Under the pieces are notes generated by a model that was given only the letters and a program-made list of their open reading frames with translations, was not told the origin of the DNA and made no database searches. The position numbers and the translations under genes are program-made. A stretch of DNA of 64,000 nucleotides from Massilia niastensis DSM 21313 (GTDB taxonomy: Bacteria > Pseudomonadota > Gammaproteobacteria > Burkholderiales > Burkholderiaceae_D), in contig NZ_KB908082.1 of NCBI RefSeq assembly GCF_000382345.1, forward strand, positions 1-64,000, written 5' to 3'. Shown piece by piece: positions 37,487-45,246 of the stretch; within the stretch, counting starts at the first letter, position 1; every line of letters begins with the position of its first letter.

Positions 37487-37793
37487 ATTAGCACCAGGGC
37501 AAGTACTCCGGCCGGATTGCCGGTTGTCTATCCTTTTACGGATACGTTTTCCGGAACTTTAGGCCTGGCTCGAAAAAAATGTGAAAATTTTTTAGAGCAA
37601 GGAAAGTTATCAAGAATGCATGGCCAAGCGCGGCGGCTTGCTGCAGAATGCGCGCGCCATTCCCCGTATCTTGCAGTTTGGCCCGGTTTTTTGCAGTCTG
37701 TCGCATTCCAGCCGCACTGGCGGGGCGGCTTGCTTACAGTGCCAGCTGAGTTGTTCCGCCACCATGGCGCTGATAAGAATGAAAGAGAGAGTT
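37487..37793. other. 307-base intergenic region between divergent fliT and M1 peptidase genes
   Basis: Contains the FliA-like fliT promoter near its left end. On the right, before the M1 gene, I see no clear sigma-70 promoter. The frame of the M1 gene stays open through part of it (from 37620), but the signal peptide and the GAGAGAG ribosome-binding site place the real start at 37794. Confidence 0.6.
37535..37561 (-). promoter_or_regulatory. FliA (sigma-28)-like promoter of fliT
   Basis: On the minus strand TAAAGTTC (37554-37561) lies exactly 11 bases before TCCGTAAA (37535-37542): 7 of 8 to the FliA -35 and 5 of 8 to its -10, 48 bases before the fliT ATG. Confidence 0.55.
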
Positions 37794-40418
37794 ATGAGAG
37801 ACACGCACGTCAGGCGCGCCGCGGCTGCTGCCGCGCTTGCCTTTTCGGCCGTGAGCGCCCAGGCCGAGGCGCCGTTTTCCTTTGCCGCCACCCCGGGCAA
37901 GCTGCCCAAGGACGTGGTGCCGCTGCAATACGCCGCGCACCTGGTCCCGGATATCGCGGGCAACAGCTTCAGCGGCTCGCAAACGGTGGATATCGACGTC
38001 GTCAAGGCCACGTCGACCATCATGCTCAACGCCGACAACCTGGAGATCGATGCGGCCAGCCTGTCCGGCAACGGCATCAGGCAGCGCAAGCTGACCCCGG
38101 TGCTCGACCGCAAGCAGCAGACCCTGCGTTTCAACCTGGAGCAGCCGCTGGCGCCGGGCCGCTACCAGCTGGCGCTGCAGTTCCGCGGCCTGATCAACCG
38201 CGAGGGGCGCGGCCTGTTCTACGTCAACTACAAGGCGGCAGGCGCCGACAAGAAACTGATCGCCACCACGATGGAGCCCTCGGATGCGCGCCGCATGCTG
38301 CCCACCTGGGACGAGCCGGCCTTCCGCGCCAGATTCAAGCTGACTGTCGACGTGCCGGCCAGCTTCAAGGCCTATTCCAACACCCCGATCGAGAAGCAGG
38401 AAACGATCGCGGGCGGCAAGCAGCGCATCTCCTTCGGCGTCACGCCGAAGATGCCGAGCTACCTGGTGGTGCTGGTGGCGGGCGAGATGGAGCGCCTGGC
38501 CGGCAAGCACGGGGGCGTCGACATCGGCATCGTCACCACCGAAGGCAAGCTCGGCTCGGCGAACTTCGCGCTGGCGGCCACGGGCGACCTGCTGCATTAC
38601 TACAACAACTACTTCGGCATGCCGTATCCGCTGCCGAAGCTGGACCAGATCGCGATTCCCGGAGGCTTCAACGGCGCCATGGAAAACTGGGGCGCCATCG
38701 TCTATAACGAATCGGTGCTGCTCTACGACCCGAAGAAGAGCCCCGAGAGCGTCAAGAAGATGACCTTCGAGTTCAATGCGCACGAGGTCGCGCACCAATG
38801 GTTCGGCAACCTGGTCACCATGGCCTGGTGGGACAACCTGTGGCTGAACGAAGGCTTCGCCTCGTGGATGGCGTCCAAGGCCACCGAGCATTTCCACCCC
38901 GAGTGGCGGCCCTACCTGGACGGCATCGCCGAGCGCGAGTACGTGCTGAACCTGGACGCGCGCAAGACCACGCACCCGATCCAGATGAAGGTGGAGAACG
39001 AAGAGCAGGCGGCCAGCGCCTTCGACGCCATCACCTACGAGAAGGGGCTGGCCTTCCTGCGCATGCTCGAGGCCTACCTGGGCGAGGAGCCGTTCCGCAA
39101 GGGCATCCGCGCCTACATGGCGAAGCACCAGTATTCGAACACCACGTCGGCCGACCTCTGGCGGGCGCTCGAAAAGGCGTCCGGCAAGCCGGTCGAGAAG
39201 CTCGCTTCCGACTGGACCTTGCAGCCGGGCTACCCGCTGGTCAAGGTGGAGGCGGCCTGCGAGGACGGCAAGCGCAAGGTCACGCTGTCGCAGGAGCAGT
39301 TCCGCCTCGACGAACCGGCCCAGGAAAAGCGCCTGTGGAACGTGCCGCTGCAGGTCGGCACCGTGAACGGCAAGGCCTGGTACACGCTGCTGTCCGGCCC
39401 CAGCACCACGATCACCCAGGCCAGCTGCGAAGGCGCGCTGGTGGTCGATCCGCACAGCGTCGGCTACTTCCGCCTGCAGTACGATCCGGCCAGCTTCCAG
39501 GCGCTGGCGGCCCAGGTCCCGCGCCTGGCCGACACCACCCGCCTCAAGCTGCTCACCGATACCTGGAGCCTGGTCTCGGCCGGCCGCATGCAGCTGGACG
39601 CTTACCTGAACCTGGTCTCGAAATACGGCGACGAGCCGCGCCTGGCGGTGTGGGAATCGATCATCGCGAACCTGCGCACCCTGGACACGGTGGCGCGCGG
39701 CGAACCGGAGCAGGCCCTGGTCCGCCGCTTCCTGATCGGCTTCGCCAGGCCGAAGTTCGCGAAGCTCGGCTGGGACGAGAAGCAGGGCGAAGCGCCGGAA
39801 GACGCCCGCCTGCGCGCGCTGCTGGCGAACGCGCTGGCGCGCGCCGGCGACCAGGAGGCGATCGCCGAAGGACGCGCCCGTTTCGCGCGCTATCTCAAGG
39901 ATCCGGCGTCGGTGAGCCCGTCGATGATCGACTTCGTGACGAGCGTCGCCGGCCGCCACGCCGACGCCGCCACCTACGAGGTGCTGGCCGCGCGCAGCGC
40001 GAGCGCCGCCACCGGCGAAGAGCGCGACCGCTTCGGCCGCGCGCTGGCCGGCGCCCAGGATCCGGCGCTGGCGCAGCGCACGCTGAAGATGGTGCTGTCG
40101 CCCGAGACGCCGCCGGACGTGATCGGCGACCTCGTCAACGGCGTCGCCAACGAGCATCCCGACATGGCCTGGTCCTTCGCCGTCGCCAACCGCGATGCGC
40201 TGATGAAGAACATGGACGCCATCGGCAGCAACCGCGCGTTCGCCAGCATCGTCGCGGGTTCCGCCGACCCGGCCCATGCCGACATGATGGAAGCCTACGT
40301 GGGCAAGAACTTCGGCCCGGACGCCGTGGTCGAAGCCGAGCGCGTCGGCAACGGCATCCGCATCCGCGCGGCCCAGAAGGCACGCCTGCTGCCGCAGGTG
40401 CGCGCCGCACTCAAATGA
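37794..40418 (+). CDS. M1 family aminopeptidase (secreted)
   Basis: An 874-residue zinc aminopeptidase. Signal peptide 1-24 (ending AQA). The exopeptidase motif G294-A-M-E-N298 and the zinc site H330-E-V-A-H334 with E353 (LNEGFASW) are all intact. The C-terminal half is the ERAP1-like helical domain. Periplasmic or outer-membrane peptide trimming is likely. GAGAGAG lies just before the chosen ATG. An M13 peptidase gene starts 23 bases after its stop, so the two probably form an operon. Confidence 0.94.
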   Translation: MRDTHVRRAAAAAALAFSAVSAQAEAPFSFAATPGKLPKDVVPLQYAAHLVPDIAGNSFSGSQTVDIDVVKATSTIMLNADNLEIDAASLSGNGIRQRKLTPVLDRKQQTLRFNLEQPLAPGRYQLALQFRGLINREGRGLFYVNYKAAGADKKLIATTMEPSDARRMLPTWDEPAFRARFKLTVDVPASFKAYSNTPIEKQETIAGGKQRISFGVTPKMPSYLVVLVAGEMERLAGKHGGVDIGIVTTEGKLGSANFALAATGDLLHYYNNYFGMPYPLPKLDQIAIPGGFNGAMENWGAIVYNESVLLYDPKKSPESVKKMTFEFNAHEVAHQWFGNLVTMAWWDNLWLNEGFASWMASKATEHFHPEWRPYLDGIAEREYVLNLDARKTTHPIQMKVENEEQAASAFDAITYEKGLAFLRMLEAYLGEEPFRKGIRAYMAKHQYSNTTSADLWRALEKASGKPVEKLASDWTLQPGYPLVKVEAACEDGKRKVTLSQEQFRLDEPAQEKRLWNVPLQVGTVNGKAWYTLLSGPSTTITQASCEGALVVDPHSVGYFRLQYDPASFQALAAQVPRLADTTRLKLLTDTWSLVSAGRMQLDAYLNLVSKYGDEPRLAVWESIIANLRTLDTVARGEPEQALVRRFLIGFARPKFAKLGWDEKQGEAPEDARLRALLANALARAGDQEAIAEGRARFARYLKDPASVSPSMIDFVTSVAGRHADAATYEVLAARSASAATGEERDRFGRALAGAQDPALAQRTLKMVLSPETPPDVIGDLVNGVANEHPDMAWSFAVANRDALMKNMDAIGSNRAFASIVAGSADPAHADMMEAYVGKNFGPDAVVEAERVGNGIRIRAAQKARLLPQVRAALK

Positions 40419-40441
40419 ATTCATCGAGGAGAATGAAAGCC

Positions 40442-42535
40442 ATGAACACCAGCTGGACACCGATCAAGACCGCCGTCAGCCTGGCGCTGTGCGGCGCCGC
40501 GTTTGCGTTCTCGCCGAGCTTCGCGGCGGGACAGGCTGCCGCCAACCCGGCCGCCGGGCAGGCCAAGCCGGCCGCAGAGCAGGCCAACCCGGCCAGGCCG
40601 GCCGCGGCGACCGTCCTGCCGGGCGACGACTTCTTCGCCTGGGCCAACCGCGAATGGCTGGCCAGGACCGAGATCCCGGCCGACCGCAGCGCCTGGAGCT
40701 CGATGCACGCACTGGCCGAGGATACCAACGCGCAGATCGTCAAGCTGATCGAGGAACTGGGCGCCGACAAGGCGACTTCCGGCGAAGCGCGCAAGGTGGT
40801 CGACTACTACAACGCCTACATGAACGAGGAGGCGATCGAGGCGGCCGGCCTGGCCCCGCTCAAGGCCCAGCTGGCGAAGATCACCGCGATCAAGGACCGC
40901 AAGGGGCTGGCGCGGGCGCTGGGCGAATCGCTGCGCGCCGACGTCGACCCGCTGAACGCGACCGACTTCGAGACCGAGAACCTGTTCGGCCTGTGGGTCA
41001 ACCAGGGCCTGGCCGACCCGGCCCGGAACATCCCCTACCTGCTGCAGGGCGGCCTGGGCATGCCGGACCGCGCCTACTACCTCGACAACAGCCCGCGCAT
41101 GGCCGACCTGCGCACCAGGTACCAGGCGCACATCGCCGCCATGCTCAAGCTGGCCGGCTACAGCAATCCCGAGCAGCGCGCCGTCAAGATCTTCGCGCTG
41201 GAGTCGGAGCTGGCCGAAAGCCACGCGTCGCGCGAAGAGTCGGCCGATATCCAGAAGGCCAACAACATCTGGACCGCGAAGGACTTCGCGGCCAAGGCGC
41301 CGGGCATGGACTGGAACGCGTTCCTGAAGGGCGCGCGCCTGTCCGGCCAACAACGCTTCCTGGTCTACCATCCGACCGCCCTGAAGGGCGCGGCGGAGCA
41401 GGTGGCAGCGACCGACCTGGCGACCTGGAAGGATTACCTGGCCTTCCACACCATGAACCAGTTCGCGAGCACCCTGCCGAAGGCGTTCTCGGACCAGCGC
41501 TTCGAGTTCTACGGCAAGACCCTGGCCGGCACGCCGCAGCAGTCGCTGCGCTGGAAGCGCGCGCTGGCCGCCACCAACGGCGCGCTGGATGACGCGCTCG
41601 GCAAGATCTACGTGCAGCGCCACTTCCCGGCCGAGAACAAGGCCAGGGTCCTGGAGATGGTCGCCAACATCAAGGATGCGTTCTCGCGCCGCATCGACAA
41701 GCTGGACTGGATGGCGCCGGCCACCCGCGCCCACGCCAAGGAAAAGGTGCGCACGATGTACGTGGGCATCGGCTATCCCGACAAGTGGAAGTCGTACGAG
41801 GGCCTGAAGGTAGCGCCGGACGATGCATTCGGCAACGTGGTGCGGGCGCAGGAATACCACTACGTCCAGCAGATCGCCAAGCTGAACCGCAAGCCCGACC
41901 GTACCGACTGGGCCATGCCGCCGCAGCTGGTCAACGCGGTCAACCTGCCGATGCAGAACGCGCTGAACTTCCCGGCCGCGATCCTGCAGCCGCCGTTCTT
42001 CGATCCGAAGGCTTCGGATGCGGCCAACTACGGCGCGATCGGCTCGGTGATCGGCCACGAGATCAGCCACAGCTTCGACGACCTGGGCGCCCAGTTCGAT
42101 GCGCAGGGCCGCCTGCGCGACTGGTGGACCAAGGAAGACCTGGCGCACTTCCGCGCAGCGTCGCAGAAGCTGGTGCAGCAGTACGCCCAGTACAAGCCCT
42201 TCGACGACCTGGCGCTCAACGGCCAGCTGACCCTGAGCGAAAACCTGTCCGACCTGGCGGGGCTGGCGGCGTCCTACGACGCCTTCAAGATGTCGCCGAG
42301 CGGCAAGACCAGCGGCGTGGAAGCGGACCGCGAGTTCTTCACCGGCTTCGCCAGCAGCTGGCGCACCAAGATGCGCGAGGCAACCCTGCGCCGCATCGTG
42401 CTGACCGACGGGCATGCGCCGGGGCAGTACCGTACCTATACGGTGCGCAACCTGGATGCCTGGTACAAGGCGTTCGAGGTGCAGCCGGGGCAGGCCTTGT
42501 ACCTGAAGCCGGAAGATCGGGTGCGCGTGTGGTAA
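40442..42535 (+). CDS. M13 family metallopeptidase (neprilysin-like, secreted)
   Basis: A 697-residue zinc endopeptidase. Signal peptide about 1-27. The zinc motif H539-E-I-S-H543 (GHEISHSFDDLGAQFD), the downstream ENLSDLAG supplying the third ligand, and the substrate-binding VNLPMQNALNFPAAILQPPFF are in the usual order. M13 enzymes cleave oligopeptides on the N-terminal side of hydrophobic residues. Several ATGs are possible (40415, 40433, 40442); 40442 fits the signal peptide and follows GAGGAG at 10 bases. Confidence 0.93.
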   Translation: MNTSWTPIKTAVSLALCGAAFAFSPSFAAGQAAANPAAGQAKPAAEQANPARPAAATVLPGDDFFAWANREWLARTEIPADRSAWSSMHALAEDTNAQIVKLIEELGADKATSGEARKVVDYYNAYMNEEAIEAAGLAPLKAQLAKITAIKDRKGLARALGESLRADVDPLNATDFETENLFGLWVNQGLADPARNIPYLLQGGLGMPDRAYYLDNSPRMADLRTRYQAHIAAMLKLAGYSNPEQRAVKIFALESELAESHASREESADIQKANNIWTAKDFAAKAPGMDWNAFLKGARLSGQQRFLVYHPTALKGAAEQVAATDLATWKDYLAFHTMNQFASTLPKAFSDQRFEFYGKTLAGTPQQSLRWKRALAATNGALDDALGKIYVQRHFPAENKARVLEMVANIKDAFSRRIDKLDWMAPATRAHAKEKVRTMYVGIGYPDKWKSYEGLKVAPDDAFGNVVRAQEYHYVQQIAKLNRKPDRTDWAMPPQLVNAVNLPMQNALNFPAAILQPPFFDPKASDAANYGAIGSVIGHEISHSFDDLGAQFDAQGRLRDWWTKEDLAHFRAASQKLVQQYAQYKPFDDLALNGQLTLSENLSDLAGLAASYDAFKMSPSGKTSGVEADREFFTGFASSWRTKMREATLRRIVLTDGHAPGQYRTYTVRNLDAWYKAFEVQPGQALYLKPEDRVRVW

Positions 42536-42661
42536 TTGCCTGATGTTTGCCCGCATGGCGCAGCCTGTGGCGCCATGCGGGCAATTCCGTCGAGCAGTGA
42601 CAGCGCCACCTTCGACCCCGCGCTAAGATGCACCCATCACCAGCACATGCATCCAGTCACC

Positions 42662-43279
42662 ATGACCCCCGACGACATTTCCCGCCGCACCCTCGCGCAC
42701 TACAACAAGACCGCCGACAGCTTCTTCGCCGGCACCATCGACCACGACGTCAGCCAGAACATCGACGCCCTGCTGGCCGCCATCCAGGCCCCGTTTCCCT
42801 ATACCATCCTCGACCTCGGCTGCGGCCCGGGCCGCGACCTGAAGACCTTCAGCACGCTCGGCCACCGCGCCATCGGCCTCGACGGCAGTGCGAAATTCGT
42901 GGAGATGGCGCGCGCCTGGAGCGGCTGCGAAGTCTGGCACCAGGACTTCCTGCACCTCGACCTGCCGGATGCGATGTTCGACGGCATCTTCGCCAACGCC
43001 GCGCTGTTCCACGTCCCCAGCGCCGCGCTGCCGGGCGTGCTGGCGAAGCTGCATGCCGCCCTGAAACCGGGCGCCGTGCTGTTCAGTTCCAACCCGCGCG
43101 GCCATAACGAAGAGGGCTGGAACGGCCCGCGCTATGGCAGCTTCTACGATTACGACACCTGGGAACACTACCTGACTGCAGCGGGTTTCCTTGCACTCCA
43201 CCACTATTACCGGCCTGCAGGATTGCCGCGCGACCAGCAGCCCTGGCTCGCGAGCGTCTGGCGCAAGCCGGAATGTTAA
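42662..43279 (+). CDS. Class I SAM-dependent methyltransferase
   Basis: A 205-residue methyltransferase. Motif I is TILDLGCGPGRDLKTF (about 44-59), followed by AIGLDGSAKFVEMA and a post-I region (FDGIFANAALFHVP). The head RRTLAHYNKTADSFFAGTIDHDVSQN resembles a group of small-molecule or protein methyltransferases of unknown substrate. Start ATG 42662 gives a compact N-terminus; no clear SD. Confidence 0.88.
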   Translation: MTPDDISRRTLAHYNKTADSFFAGTIDHDVSQNIDALLAAIQAPFPYTILDLGCGPGRDLKTFSTLGHRAIGLDGSAKFVEMARAWSGCEVWHQDFLHLDLPDAMFDGIFANAALFHVPSAALPGVLAKLHAALKPGAVLFSSNPRGHNEEGWNGPRYGSFYDYDTWEHYLTAAGFLALHHYYRPAGLPRDQQPWLASVWRKPEC

Positions 43280-43350
43280 CCAGCGCACAGATCGCGCCTG
43301 ATTTCGGGCCTAAGGTGGCACCCATGATTCACGAGACCGCGAGGTGCTGG

Positions 43351-43527
43351 ATGAACGAGGATCAGATCAAAGGAAAAGCCAAGGATATTGGCGGCAAAAT
43401 CCAAGAGAAAGTCGGCGAAGCCGTGGGTAGCCGCCAGCAGCAAAGGGAAGGCCTGTCGAAGCAGGCTGAAGGTAAGGTCCAGGAGAAAGCCGGCGACGTG
43501 AAGGATATCGTCAAAGGCAATCGCTGA
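43351..43527 (+). CDS. CsbD family stress protein (first copy)
   Basis: A 58-residue hydrophilic protein with the CsbD pattern MNEDQIKGKAKDIGGKIQEKVGEA and KQAEGKVQEKAGDVKDIVKG. CsbD-like proteins are induced by general stress; their biochemical role is unknown. GAGGTG precedes the ATG. A second CsbD gene is at 44869, on the other side of the permease. Confidence 0.88.
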   Translation: MNEDQIKGKAKDIGGKIQEKVGEAVGSRQQQREGLSKQAEGKVQEKAGDVKDIVKGNR

Positions 43528-43551
43528 CCCGCGCCTTCCATTCAAGTAACA

Positions 43552-43579
43552 AGCCGCGCGCAACGCGCGGCTTTTTTAT
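43552..43579 (+). terminator. Rho-independent terminator after the first CsbD gene
   Basis: AGCCGCGCG (43552-43560), loop CAA, CGCGCGGCT (43564-43572) and a T-run. Confidence 0.9.
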
Positions 43580-43588
43580 GCGCGTCGA

Positions 43589-44689
43589 TCAGCCCGATCC
43601 ACTTCGCCTGGCCGAGCGGTCGCCCAGCACATCCTCGATGTAGAGCATCCTTACCAGCACCAGCAGGGTCGCCGCCAGCGGGGTCGCCAGGGCCACGCCG
43701 GCGAACCCGAACAGGGTGCCGAAGATCAGCTGCATCACGATCACCAGCGCCGGCGGCATGTCGACGGCCTTGGCTTCGATCAGGGGCTGCAGCAGATAGC
43801 CCTCGACCAGCTGGATGCCGACGAACAGCAGCACCGTGTACAGCGCCAGTTCGGGACTGATCGACAGCGCCAGCAGCACCGCGGGCACGCCGGCCATGAT
43901 CGGTCCGAGGTAGGGGATGAAGTCGAGCAGGCCGGCGATGATGCCGAGGATGAGCGCCAGCGGCACGCCCAGCAGGCTCAGGCCGATCGAGGTGGCGATG
44001 CCGACGATCAGCATCGAGGCCGATTTGCCCATCAGCCAGCTTGCCAGCGTATGGCCCAGTTCCTGCTGCACTTCGCGTGCGCGCGTACGCTTGGTTTGCG
44101 GAATCAGGCGGATGAAACCGGTCGTGTACAGCTGCGGTGTCGCCGCGAAATAAATCCCCACGAACAGGATGATGACCACGTTGCCGATGGCGCCCAGCAA
44201 GCCGCCGAAGAACAGCCCCGCATTCGGCACCAGCGAACCCATCTGCTTGACGATCTGCTCGGGCGCCGGCAGCTCGGCGGCGATGCGCTTGAGCAGCGGA
44301 TGCTGTTCGACGGCGCTCTGGAGGCGCTCGACCGCGGCGGGAATTTCCTTGGCCAGCCTGGTGGATTGCTCGGAAATCTGCGGCGCCATCGCCCATCCGC
44401 CGAGGCCGACGATGGCGATCAGCAGCAGGACCACCAGGGTCAGCGCCAGCTTGCGCGACAGGTGCAGGCGGCGGTGCGCGATCTCGCTGAGCTTGTACAG
44501 CAGCACCGCGCACAGGATGCAGGCGAACACGAGGAGCAGCGCATCGGCGGCCAGCCAGACGGCGGCCAGGCCGAGGAAGAACAGCACCGCGATGCCGTTG
44601 ATGAGGGTGACGCGGCGCGCCAGCCGGCGTTGCGTCTGCGGCGTCTCGGGCGGCAGCTCGGGTGGAGCGACAGGGCGTTGGTCGTTCAT
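43589..44689 (-). CDS. AI-2E family transporter (PerM-like permease)
   Basis: A 366-residue membrane protein with about eight helices: a pair near 28-70, one near 75-100, and a block from about 160 to 340 containing the family hallmark LLGVPLALILGIIAGLLDFIPYLGPIMAGVPAVLLAL. Members export small molecules or act in Na+/H+ exchange; AI-2 export has been shown for TqsA only, so the substrate is open. It is flanked by two CsbD genes on the opposite strand. Confidence 0.88.
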   Translation of the reverse strand: MNDQRPVAPPELPPETPQTQRRLARRVTLINGIAVLFFLGLAAVWLAADALLLVFACILCAVLLYKLSEIAHRRLHLSRKLALTLVVLLLIAIVGLGGWAMAPQISEQSTRLAKEIPAAVERLQSAVEQHPLLKRIAAELPAPEQIVKQMGSLVPNAGLFFGGLLGAIGNVVIILFVGIYFAATPQLYTTGFIRLIPQTKRTRAREVQQELGHTLASWLMGKSASMLIVGIATSIGLSLLGVPLALILGIIAGLLDFIPYLGPIMAGVPAVLLALSISPELALYTVLLFVGIQLVEGYLLQPLIEAKAVDMPPALVIVMQLIFGTLFGFAGVALATPLAATLLVLVRMLYIEDVLGDRSARRSGSG

Positions 44690-44868
44690 GGCGAAGACTC
44701 GGTAAGCGGCGGCGCCGCGTTGCCAAAAGATTAGCATTTGCAATGCGAAAACGTCGCGCGACTGTGTGCAAGGCTTGTGTGCGTGCACGAACAGATGACG
44801 TTTCCTGGCGGGCTTAAAGTGGCTTCGAAACATGGACATCCCGTCATGTGATCGAAAAGGAGAGCACC

Positions 44869-45060
44869 ATGAACAAGGACCAAGTCGAAGGCAAGCTGAA
44901 AGACATCGGCGGCAAGATTCAGGAAGAAACCGGCAAGCTGGTGGACAGCAAGGAACAGCAGGCAAAGGGCCTGAAGAACCAGGTTGAAGGCAAGACCCAG
45001 GAGAAGCTGGGCGATGTGCGCGAAGCGCTGGATGACGCGACGCGTCCGCCTCCACGCTAA
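44869..45060 (+). CDS. CsbD family stress protein (second copy)
   Basis: A 63-residue CsbD protein: MNKDQVEGKLKDIGGKIQEET and NQVEGKTQEKLGDVREALDD. It shares most of its length with the copy at 43351 but differs at many residues, so the duplication is not recent. AAAGGAGAG precedes the ATG. Confidence 0.88.
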   Translation: MNKDQVEGKLKDIGGKIQEETGKLVDSKEQQAKGLKNQVEGKTQEKLGDVREALDDATRPPPR

Positions 45061-45161
45061 GCCGCTAACAACAGGTAGCAAGTGGCAAGCGACAGGCGTG
45101 CGTGCCCTCGGGCCGGCGCCTGTCGCCGTTTCAAGGCCTCGTCCATGGGGGCGCCAAAACA

Positions 45162-45197
45162 AAAACACCCTACGAGCCCGGGCCGGTAGGGTGTTTT
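45162..45197. terminator. Bidirectional terminator between the second CsbD gene and the S9 peptidase
   Basis: AAAACACCCTAC (45162-45173) and GTAGGGTGTTTT (45186-45197) form a perfect 12-bp stem with a GC-rich 12-base loop, with A/T flanks suited to both strands. Confidence 0.85.
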
Positions 45198-45246
45198 CAT
45201 TGCAGGGATCGACCTGGCAGATCGATCCCCTTGTCATGGCAAGGAT

